A stretch of 64,000 nt of DNA from Glandiceps talaboti (taxonomy: Eukaryota > Hemichordata > Enteropneusta > Spengelidae): assembly GCF_964340395.1 (NCBI RefSeq), contig NC_135566.1:22137135-22201134 (forward strand), in the 5' to 3' direction. The notes beneath the pieces were generated by a model that ran no database searches, had not been told where the DNA came from, and was given only the letters and a program-made list of their open reading frames with translations. The first letter of the stretch is position 1. Each line of letters starts with the position of its first letter. A program made the position numbers and the translations under genes. This document shows positions 54,187-64,000 of this stretch, in pieces.

Positions 54187-54780
54187 GTATTCAATTTCTT
54201 GAATTATTATAGGAAGACAAATTTCAGATATCTGATGTTGAAAATGTTGGTCAAGATCACAGGGCAATGTCTCATTGGAAAGCTTACCATTAATGTACGA
54301 AGACACTTGCACGGTGCCCACATCAAGAATTTGAAGATAAGAGGCAAAATGCACATTTTTATCACAAATATGGCTGCCACTTCAAGGTCAGTTTATTAGA
54401 GTTATGTATGTATGTCCCACACATTATGTGCAAAATCTGGTTGAAATATGTTGATGCATGTCAGACAAATGAGAAAACATGGATGGACAGCTGGACAGAC
54501 AGACAGATTGGTGTAATGACACACACATGGATGGACAGCTGGACAGACAGACAGATTGGTGTAATGACACACACATGGATGGACAGCTGGACAGACAGAC
54601 AGATTGGTGTAATGACACACACATGGATGGACAGCTGGACAGACAGACAGATTGGTGTAATGACACACACATGGATGGACAGCTGGACAGACTGACAGAT
54701 TGGTGTAATGACACACACATGGATGGACAGAACCCAACGCAATAGCCCCCTCCAGGAATCACTTGTTGTGGGCTAAAAAG
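54187..54780 (+). mobile_element. Family B element, copy B5, with amplified tail
   Basis: It shares atcacaaatatggctgcca, gtatgtatgtcccacac, ctggttgaaatatgttgatg and catgtcagacaaatgaga with B2 and B4, and ends gttgtgggctaaaaag, like the ggggctaat end of B2. The AGGTCA region is degenerate (ttggtcaagatcacagggca). The GGACAGACAGA tail is expanded into a 48-bp array. Confidence 0.7.
54478..54733. repeat. 48-bp minisatellite in the tail of family B copy B5, about 5.3 copies
   Basis: The unit core is catggatggacagctggaca, containing a short CAGA run and gtgtaatgac. As 48 is divisible by three and units lack stops in several frames, false frames with a 16-residue period appear on both strands. Confidence 0.96.
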
Positions 54781-55456
54781 TATGAACAAAGAACAAAATG
54801 CAGATTTACAGTTTTCCTATTTGTACATATATAAATGTCAACTGGTGAGACACACACTGTTAATCATTTCAAGACAGTATTTTACATTGAAAAGACACAA
54901 GCATATCTGAAGGACAGAAACCATCTTTTACATTAAAAATAAAATGCGGATCCCTGGTGTGCACAAACTAGATTGCAAATTGTTGAAAAAGAAATGTCTT
55001 TGTGCTTGTGGCATTACTTTGACCAATTTACATACTGAGGTGTGCAATGGTGTATCAAGTTAATCCTGTGTTCATATAATAAGTCACTTTTGCCTATAGC
55101 TGTGATTTAGCATATCACATATAGTATCAAATGATCAATAAATACTGTCATACTACACTTGTTTTGGTAAACATTACAGTCGGTATGTTATAGATCCATG
55201 CATGATAGTTGAGGCTGATAGTACAGGATACTAGCAGCACTAGTGTCTGCTAAATAATTAAATTGGTCCCTGGTTCCACTGCCAAGATTCTATCTTACAT
55301 GTATATCTACAAATACTGTTTAGATGTTCATTTTCTGATATCTGAATGTTAACTATATGTATACAGTTATGTCTAAAGAAAACCATCAGGTAATCCAATA
55401 CTGTCCATGTCAATCTTGAATATTTCGACAACTTGTGAAGTATTCATGACTTTAAA
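54781..55456. other. Spacer, no gene seen
   Basis: Unrecognised AT-rich DNA. Confidence 0.5.
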
Positions 55457-56210
55457 CCATTGGTCACTTACTTTGTATGGCTGAAGAACCATTGGTCACT
55501 TACTTTATATGGCCAAAGAACCATTGGTCACTTACTTTGTATGGCCAAAGAACCATTGGTCACTTACTTTGTATGGCTAAAGAACCATTGGTCACTTACT
55601 TTGTATGGCCAAAGAACCATTGGTCACTTAATTACTTTGTATGGCTAAAGAACCATTGTCACTTACTTTGTATGGCCAAAGAACCAATGGTCACTTAATT
55701 TGTATGGCTAAAGAACCATTGGTCACTTACTTTGTATGGCCAAAGAACCATTGGTCACTTACTTTGTATGGCTAAAGAACCATTGGTCACTTACTTTGTA
55801 TGGCTAAAGAACCATTGGTCACTTAATTACTTTGTATGGCTAAAAAACCATTGTCACTTACTTTGTATGGCCAAAGAACCAATGGTCACTTAATTTGTAT
55901 GGCTAAAGAACCATTGGTCACTTACTTTGTATGGCTAAAGAACCATTGGTCACTTACTTTGTATGGCTAAAGAACCATTGGTCACTTACTTTGTATGGCT
56001 AAAGAACCATTGGTCACTTAATTACTTTGTATGGCCAAAAAACCATTGTCACTTACTTTGTATGGCTAAAGAACCATTGGTCACTTACTTTGTATGGCCA
56101 AAGAACCAATGGTCACTTAATTTGTATAGCTAAAGAACCATTGGTCACTTAATTACTTTGTATGGCTAAAAAACCATTGGTCACTTACTTTGTATGGCTA
56201 AAGAACCATC
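55457..56210. repeat. 32-bp minisatellite, about 23 copies, with 195-bp higher-order repeat
   Basis: The unit core is aagaaccattggtcacttac. The variant cacttaattac occurs at about 55626, 55821, 56016 and 56147; the first two offsets are both 195 bp, with attgtcac and aatggtcac variants in matching order, showing a six-unit block repeat. On the minus strand each unit reads GACCAATGG, matching the NF-Y CCAAT-box consensus, and GTAAGT. Confidence 0.96.
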
Positions 56211-58082
56211 TAGGGTCTAGACCTGTATACTCAATTCTGTTGACCAGCTGTCTATTTCCAGGGTCTAACGTCCTTATTTTTGAGCACACAGTCACAAATC
56301 TAACTGAGACTTGGTACAAGAGAAGATGTAGCCTAGACTTGTGACTGTTGCACATCATTTTCACACCTTCTTCAAGGTTATCATAATAAACTTGGCAGCA
56401 AACTGTCAAAGACTCATATCCTGCCTCTAACAGCTTTTCCCATTCTGTTTAGCTCAAATTACAGTAATCGTATGATACTATTCATGCATATAATTCCATC
56501 TTTGCACCTTCCAAATCTAATCAGCTTTACTTTCAAGATGTCTTGCTTTAGAACAAAACAAAAATTGAAATTCTGTTGGTCATGCAAAGTAAGACTAAGA
56601 ATTAAGCCCTACCCAGGCTACTTAGCTACACCTTGTCAAAATAAAACCATTTTGTAAACCATCTATCTAATATTTCCTGACTGACAGTTGATGAATTCAT
56701 AGTGTACATCACACGTACATTAAGTAAAGTAGGTAGTCAGCTGACCTACATTTTATAGTTAGGTAGGCCAGGTCATATTCTAACAACTTAGTAGTGATTT
56801 TTAGGAAAACACTTACAAAAATTTACTGGAAAGAGCAGTGGGATATAATCTATTTGTATAAATATAAATGTAAAGAAAGTATAAATGATTGATTACACTT
56901 ACTTTTATCAATTTTGACCTGAAAGTATCAGCCATGTTGAATGAAATATGCTTACTAACAGTAAAGTTATTCTGAAAAATCTAAGAAATAAAGACTAGAC
57001 ACTTACTATTTCATCAGTGTTTACCTTGTCCTGTATTTAACAATTTTTCAAAAGATTTTCCTACATAGTAAATAAAACATTCTATTACATATGTACACAA
57101 ATGTACACATGATTACTTGTATTTGTTTGTATACTAGTCCATATTAGTCAAATGCATAATATACATCATGTAGAGTTAATCTCCCACTTTTTGTTGATGT
57201 TTTTCTATTCAAGTTTAGAAAGTTGACAAATACTAGAAATGGGTCATTGACAATTCAAACTGAGATAACAGCAAACAACTTGTGGCAATTTTTCATGAGA
57301 AAAAAATATCAGTGGCACCATACTGTACAACACTTGCTTTTCTTTTGTAATAAACTGTTACAAGATTATGTTGCAAATCAAATCAAAGACAGATACAAGG
57401 CTATGTGCAAATACTTCAACCAAATACAAGTTTGAGTATAGAACTTGAAGGGGATAGTGTAATTTACATCATAATATTCATTACCATAGTAAAATATAAA
57501 GACAATTACTTAGTAATCAATAATAATTAGTTTGAAAATCACCTAAAACTGTCCAACTTATATGAAATCTTGTTCTTGAATCTTGAAATTGCTCACCATC
57601 TTGTTTTCAAGGAAATTATCAAGGATGTATTATTTCACTTCAAAAACTTAACACAGTGTTTGGAAGCCATTTTAGATGACTATGTTCTCTGCAACTATTC
57701 TAAAGTAGTCAATATTGAAAACCTTATGAGAGGCATTCAGTTTGTATCTATTTCTTCTTGATATTAATTCAAGTTTTCTTCACAAAGTATTAAACACTAC
57801 AGCATCATTCAACATTAATATTCAGGTTCTTTCTCTTCTCTTTTATCACTGTACTTTTAAATAAATTACACCATAGAATCCTACCAAGAAACTGGGCTAT
57901 TTTCATATTTCACTCTTAATAGGCATACAGTACACAGTTAGGATGTAGTTGATAAGTAAGCATAAGTTTATTGATTATCACTTGGAAATTAAAACAAAGT
58001 CATTAAAAGCATCAAGTCCAAGTTAAAGGTACTATTTCTACTGAACTGTAAAAGAATAGCAATTATAATTTTCAATGTGATT
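56211..58082. other. Spacer with one weak exon candidate; otherwise no gene
   Basis: Apart from the minus-strand candidate (next entry) and a segment near 57950-58082 homologous to 43.2 kb, I see only AT-rich unrecognised DNA. Frames at 57223-57435 and 57570-57761 (+) have no recognisable domain. Confidence 0.45.
56341..56444 (-). CDS. Possible exon of an unidentified gene
   Basis: On the minus strand a frame opens right after a possible acceptor (gctaaacag, AG at about 56446-56445) and reads WEKLLEAGYESLTVCCQV, followed by VYYDNLEEGVKMM, a balanced, protein-like composition. A possible donor (AAG before GTGTGA) lies after DNLEEG; otherwise the frame runs on to about 56185 with less convincing residues. 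I recognise no family. It is much more exon-like than other frames here, but chance remains a serious alternative. Confidence 0.22.
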
Positions 58083-59816
58083 ATGCAAAGGACCATACTG
58101 GGTATGTATGTGGAACTGATGTCTCTATCAGTATTATTGTTAATTTATGCAAAGGACCATACTGGGTATGTATGTGGACCTGATGTCTCTATCAGTATTA
58201 TTGTTAATTTATGCAAAGAACCATACTGGGTATGTATGTGGACCTGATGTCTCTATCAGTATTATTGTTAATTTATGCAAAGGACCATACTGGGTATGTA
58301 TGTGGACCTGATGTCTCTATCAGTATTATTGTTAATTTATGCAAAGGACCATACTGGGTATGTATGTGGACCTGATGTCTCTATCAGTATTATTGTTAAT
58401 TTATGCAAAGGACCATACTGGGTATGTATGTGGAACTGATGTCTCTATCAGTATTATTGTTAATTTATGCAAAGAACCATACTGGGTATGTATGTGGACC
58501 TGATGTCTCTATTGGTATTATTGTTAATTTATGCAAAGGACCATACTGGGTATGTATGTGGAACTGATGTCTCTATCAGTATTATTGTTAATTTATGCAA
58601 AGGACCATACTGGGTATGTATGTGGAACTGATGTCTCTATCAGTATTATTGTTAATTTATGCAAAGAACCATACTGGGTATGTATGTGGACCTGATGTCT
58701 CTATCAGTATTATTGTTAATTTATGCAAAGGACCATACTAGGTATGTATGTGGAACTGATGTCTCTATCAGTATTATTGTTAATTTATGCAAAGGACCAT
58801 ACTGGGTATGTATGTGGACCTGATGTCGCTATCAGTATTATTGTTAATTTATGCAAAGAACCATACTGGGTATGTATGTGGAACTGATGTCTCTATCAGT
58901 ATTATTGTTAATTTATGCAAAGAACCATACTAGGTATGTATGTGGAACTGATGTCTCTATCAGTATTATTGTTAATTTATGCAAAGGACCATACTGGGTA
59001 TGTATGTGGACCTGATGTCGCTATCAGTATTATTGTTAATTTATGCAAAGGACCATACTGGGTATGTATGTGGAACTGATGTCTCTATCAGTATTATTGT
59101 TAATTTATGCAAAGGACCATACTAGGTATGTATGTGGACCTGATGTCTCTATCAGTATTATTGTTAATTTATGCAAAGGACCATACTGGGTATGTATGTG
59201 GAACTGATGTCTCTATCAGTATTATTGTTAATTTATGCAAAGGACCATACTAGGTATGTATGTGGAACTGATGTCTCTATCAGTATTATTGTTAATTTAT
59301 GCAAAGAACCATACTGGGTATGTATGTGGAACTGATGTCTCTATCAGTATTATTGTTAATTTATGCAAAGGACCATACTAGGTATGTATGTGGAACTGAT
59401 GTCTCTATCAGTATTATTGTTAATTTATGCAAAGAACCATACTGGGTATGTATGTGGAACTGATGTCTCTATCAGTATTATTGTTAATTTATGCAAAGAA
59501 CCATACTGGGTATGTATGTGGAACTGATGTCTCTATCAGTATTATTGTTAATTTATGCAAAGAACCATGATACTGGGTATGTATGTGGACCTGATGTCTC
59601 TATCAGTATTATTGTTAATTTATGCAAAGAACCATACTGGGTATGTATGTGGAACTGATGTCTCTATCAGTATTATTGTTAATTTATGCAAAGAACCATA
59701 CTGGGTATGTATGTGGAACTGATGTCTCTATCAGTATTATTGTTAATTTATGCAAAGAACCATGATACTGGGTATGTATGTGGACCTGATGTCTCTATCA
59801 GTATTATTGTTAATTT
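58083..59816. repeat. 64-bp minisatellite, about 27 copies (unrelated to the 47.8-kb array)
   Basis: The unit core is ggtatgtatgtggaactgat. Variants: gacc/gaac, ggaacc, ctgggt/ctaggt, gtctct/gtcgct. A 3-bp insertion (ccatgatactgg) occurs twice near the right end, 192 bp (three units) apart. The first unit continues directly from a sequence shared with 43.2 kb (ttcaatgtgatta-gcaa), showing where the array began. Confidence 0.96.
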
Positions 59817-59829
59817 ATTTAAAAAAATA

Positions 59830-59980
59830 CAATATTACAGCAAATGTTATGCCCCCAAAAAACATAGAATACTACAGCAAACGTTACACACAAAAAACCT
59901 AGAATACTAACAGCAAACGTTATGCCAAAAAAAACCTAGAATACTACTGTAACAGCAAACGATACGCCAAAAAAACACAT
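59830..59980. repeat. Four degenerate copies of a 35-40-bp unit
   Basis: Repeats of acagcaaacgttatgccaaa with A-runs and an aacctagaatacta segment, of variable length. A small, decaying tandem repeat just right of the 64-bp array. Confidence 0.85.
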
Positions 59981-60572
59981 ATTGTCAGCTTTGTACTCCT
60001 GTAAAATAGTATGCTTTCGAAAAAGGCCAAAGTTATGAAGAATGGCCAAGAAAATTTTGCATACAATTATTGTAATGACTTGGTTGAGAGCTGAAGATCA
60101 GGTAAGAGACTTCATATTTGATGGTAATAAACGATGTATAACGAGAATCATTTTGTGAGATATAACTAATACCACCCTAGGCTAAACTCACACACCAACC
60201 ACATCTTCAATACTCATTGCAACCATCAACTTAATGTCACCAGTATCATTATACACACTCATTCATTTTTTGAGAGGATTTTACTCCCAAGGACAACAAT
60301 TACACTCCTATGTTCTGATATCTTATGCCATAAATGCAAAGTAAAGCTTTTATTCTGCATAACATGATACCCTTCTTTTGCAGTAAACATGTATTGTTCA
60401 TACAGTTCTTATAAAGTACCTGAGGACAATTTACTATAAGTAAGCTTTCAATATTATATTTTTTAGCAGGGACAATTCATTTCAGTCAATAGTATATGTC
60501 TTTACATTCTGTACATAGGATTTCTCTTGAATAAATTACAACACTTTAGTCTATACTAAACTAGCAACAGAA
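59981..60572. other. Spacer, no gene seen
   Basis: Unrecognised AT-rich DNA. Confidence 0.5.

Positions 60573-60667
<95 letters not shown>
60573..60667. repeat. (CAGA)n microsatellite
   Basis: About 24 perfect tetranucleotide units. No family A hairpin follows, so this is independent or a remnant. Confidence 0.97.
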
Positions 60668-60731
60668 TGATTGTAGGTGTGAGATTCTGTGATATATGTG
60701 CATGAGTAAATGTATGTGTGAGTGTGTCTGT

Positions 60732-60879
<148 letters not shown>

Positions 60880-60972
60880 CTAATGTGATTGTACACATGT
60901 ATGGATTATTTCACTTCAATATGCCAACATCAAAGAATTCAAAAATAAAAACATAAGGTCAATTTATACATT

Positions 60973-61926
60973 TATACCACCATACAGTATCTACTACTAC
61001 TCATACCACCATACAGTATCTACTACTACTCATACCACCATACAGTATCTACTACTACTCATACCACCATACAGTATCTACTACTACTCATACCACCATA
61101 CAGTATCTACTACTACTCATACCACCGTACAGTATCTACTACTACTCATACCACCTTACAGTATCTACTACTACTCATACCACCATACAGTATCTACTAC
61201 TACTCATACCACCATACAGTATCTACTACTACTCATACAACCATACAGTATCTACTACTACTCATACCACCATACAGTATCTACTACTACTCATACCACC
61301 ATACAGTATCTACTACTACTCATACCACCATACAGTATCTACTACTACTCATACCACCATACAGTATCTACTACTCATACCACCATACAGTATCTACTAC
61401 TACTCATACCACCATACAGTATCTACTACTACTCATACCACCATACAGTATCTACTACTACTCATACCACCATACAGTATCTACTACTACTCATACCACC
61501 ATACAGTATCTACTACTACTCATACCACCATACAGTATCTACTACTACTCATACCACCATACAGTATCTACTACTACTCATACCACCATACAGTATCTAC
61601 TACTACTCATACCACCATACAGTATCTACTACTACTCATACCACCATACAGTATCTACTACTACTCATACCACCATACAGTATCTACTACTACTCATACC
61701 ACCATACAGTATCTACTACTACTCATACCACCATACAGTATCTACTACTACTCATACCACCATACAGTATCTACTACTACTCATACCACCATACAGTATC
61801 TACTACTACTCATACCACCATACAGTATCTACTACTACTCATACCACCATACAGTATCTACTACTACTCATACCACCATACAGTATCTACTACTACTCAT
61901 ACCACCATACAGTATCTACTACTACT
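60973..61926. repeat. 29-bp minisatellite, about 33 nearly identical copies
   Basis: The unit core is cataccaccatacagtatct followed by a (CTA)n run. One unit lacks a CTA (near 61372), and three or four substitutions are seen overall (ccgtac, ccttac, caacca). All three plus frames lack stops but also lack ATG, so no false gene is predicted. Confidence 0.97.
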
Positions 61927-62592
61927 CGTAATACAGATCACAATGATTCCAGTACTAAAGTATGTTTTGCTTTGACAATAGTCAATACAAATGAAGTTGC
62001 CAACTTACATTTGGCTGATTAATTCTTAACTATTTTTGTTCAAATACAATTCAAAACCTTACAATTAATTACTATAAACAATATGTTAACTAAACAATTG
62101 CAACAACTCACAAGGGACTTCCATTTTAATATATCAATGTTTATATGGAAAACCTACTACATAGATGCCATGCCATATTGGTGAGAATTTGTACTACATA
62201 TACGCAACTTAACGAAACTTCTGGTATTAAAATGAGAAACAAAACTTCTGGTAAATGAGAAACAAATGTGAAAACAAGACTACGTCGAACCAATCAAATT
62301 TACAGCCTGTATAGCTTTTCCCTTTTCTAACTAAAGAGGGCACATCACAAATTGCTGACAAACAATGGCGAGATGAAGGAATAGAATCTATGTGTCTGTT
62401 CCATCTCAACAAGGCTTGCATAATGTTATGAATGGATGCCTTCCATGGCATCAAAAATCTCTTCAGGCCTTGCCACCACAGTTAATTGCATAATACGGTT
62501 TCCTAAATACTTTTAATGAAGTATGTGTTCAACTATAAGAATACTATACCATATTAAATTAAGCCGAATTACAAAATTTGAGTTCTGCCAAT
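61927..62592. other. Spacer with a doubtful transposase-like remnant, no gene
   Basis: A short minus-strand stretch (62513-62426) reads LTVVARPEEIFDAMEGIHS then a stop. It faintly recalls the region before the His-rich zinc-binding motif of integrases in KRBA2/Ginger-like elements, but is too short to call. A 75-codon frame overlaps in another phase. Confidence 0.3.
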
Positions 62593-63112
62593 AGTAAGTG
62601 ATGGTAAGGTATGATTCAATAAGTACAATACTACAGGTACATTGCAATTTAGTAAGTGATGGTAAGGTATGATTCAATAAGTACAATACTACAGGTACAT
62701 TGCAATTTAGTAAGTGATGGTAAGGTATGATTCAATAAGTACAATACTACAGGTACATTGCAATTTAGTAAGTGATGGTAAGGTATGATTCAATAAGTAC
62801 AATACTACAGGTACATTGCAATTTAGTAAGTGATGGTAAGGTATGATTCAATAAGTACAATACTACAGGTACATTGCAATTTAGTAAGTGATGGTAAGGT
62901 ATGATTCAATAAGTACAATACTACAGGTACATTGCAATTTAGTAAGTGATGGTAAGGTATGATTCAATAAGTACAATACTACAGGTACATTGCAATTTAG
63001 TAAGTGATGGTAAGGTATGATTCAATAAGTACAATACTACAGGTACATTGCAATTTAGTAAGTGATGGTAAGGTATGATTCAATAAGTACAATACTACAG
63101 GTACATTGCAAT
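62593..63112. repeat. 58-bp tandem repeat, nine apparently identical copies
   Basis: The unit core is agtaagtgatggtaaggtat. I see no substitution among the copies except at the final boundary. The array is therefore very recent, or it was collapsed or expanded in assembly. Confidence 0.97.
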
Positions 63113-63519
63113 ATGCAGTAACAGTTGAATGTACAAACTCTGTATGTTTGATTCTTTGAATAGAAATTTATCCAAACTTGTCATTGGAAAGTTTGAGGTT
63201 AAATTCAATGTAAAGTGAATTGAAATAATTGACATATACACTCAGTATCCTTGGTTTATCATTATTTCATACTTGATCTCCTTGCATGCAGTATGATTCA
63301 TATTTAGTATTTGATTGTATGTACTTTAGTTTCTGCATTTAAATTGGACTACTTCATTCATAGCATCATCTAGAACCTCTATGTATATCACATTACCATT
63401 ATAAAAACAGCTATTCACATTTTATATTAGAACAAATATTCAATAAGTCTTTATGCACAATCTGACTGTATACAATATACTGGCACCATAATATACTTAT
63501 ATTCAAAAGAAAGTTGACT
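63113..63519. other. Spacer, no gene seen
   Basis: Unrecognised AT-rich DNA. Confidence 0.5.
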
Positions 63520-64000
63520 ATCATATATTTTGTCTATAGAATGTTGAATATGTCTACAGCATGTCAAATATATACTTCATCTATATAGCATGTTGCCTAT
63601 ATATTTAGTCTATAGTATGTCATTATATACTTTATCTATAGCATGTTGACTATATACTTCATCTATTGCATATTGATTATGTCTACAGCATGTTGACTAT
63701 ATATTTAGTCTATAGCATGTTGACTAATATATACTTAGTCTATAGCATATTGACTATATACTTAGTCTATAGCATGTTGACTATATATTTAGTCTATAGC
63801 ATATTGACTATATATTTAGTCTATAGCATATTGACTATATATTTAGTCTATAGCATGTTGACTATATATTTAGTCTATAGCATATTGACTATATATTTAG
63901 TCTATAGCATATTGACTATATATTTAGTCTATAGCATATTGACTATATATTTAGTCTATAGCATATTGACTATATATTTAGTCTATAGCATATTGACTAT
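63520..64000. repeat. 27-bp minisatellite, about 17 copies, running off the window
   Basis: The unit core is agtctatagcatattgacta. The left 250 bp holds highly degenerate and length-variable units (ttgtctatagaatgttg, atgtctacagcatg); from about 63780 onwards units are nearly uniform. The array continues past the last base. Confidence 0.95.

Overview
This is eukaryotic, almost certainly metazoan, non-coding DNA. It is AT-rich, holds no gene I can recognise, and is dominated by tandem repeats and decayed interspersed repeats. The repeat style suggests a marine invertebrate: a tRNA-derived SINE with a (TTA)n tail, elements ending in (CA)n/(CAGA)n, elements carrying AGGTCA-type motifs, and a CAGGGTTC-type DNA transposon. 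I cannot assign a phylum from sequence alone. Long open frames exist only inside arrays whose unit lacks stop codons. They are by-products of repetition, not genes. The window may lie in introns of a large gene or between genes; one weak exon candidate (minus strand, near 56.4 kb) is noted.

Layout. Nineteen separate minisatellite or satellite arrays with units of 22 to 64 bp cover roughly 34.7 kb, a little over half the window (hand sum). The largest are a 35-bp array (19.9-30.1 kb, about 290 copies, with a 2.5-kb higher-order repeat), a 64-bp array (47.8-54.2 kb, about 100 copies), a 63-bp array (16.0-19.4 kb, about 53 copies) and a 32-bp array (8.7-11.2 kb, about 78 copies). Microsatellites (TACA, GTGA/GGTT/ATGG, TAA, CA, CAGA, TG, GAT, GA) lie between them. 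The unique spacers contain at least three interspersed families. Family A has four plus-strand copies at 11.6, 31.2, 35.5 and 38.3 kb and looks like a non-autonomous Helentron/Helitron-type element with an internal VNTR of 1, 2, 3 or 7 modules. Family B has about five copies at 38.1, 39.9, 46.0, 47.0 and 54.2 kb, most carrying AGGTCA direct repeats. A 1.3-kb DNA transposon-like insertion with a 5-bp target duplication is nested in one family A copy.

Most notable history. The 63-bp array abuts, and appears to derive from, the tRNA-like head of a minus-strand SINE. The head exists as three tandem copies with A and B boxes, followed by about 53 copies of a 63-bp unit that keeps the A-box segment but has lost the B box. 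Other arrays also appear seeded by interspersed repeats: the 48-bp array sits in the tail of a family B copy, and the 58.1-kb array starts in a segment that also occurs, unamplified, at 43.2 kb. Several arrays carry a short perfect palindrome or hairpin in every unit. The window reads as a record of minisatellite birth, expansion and higher-order duplication rather than a set of cooperating genes.
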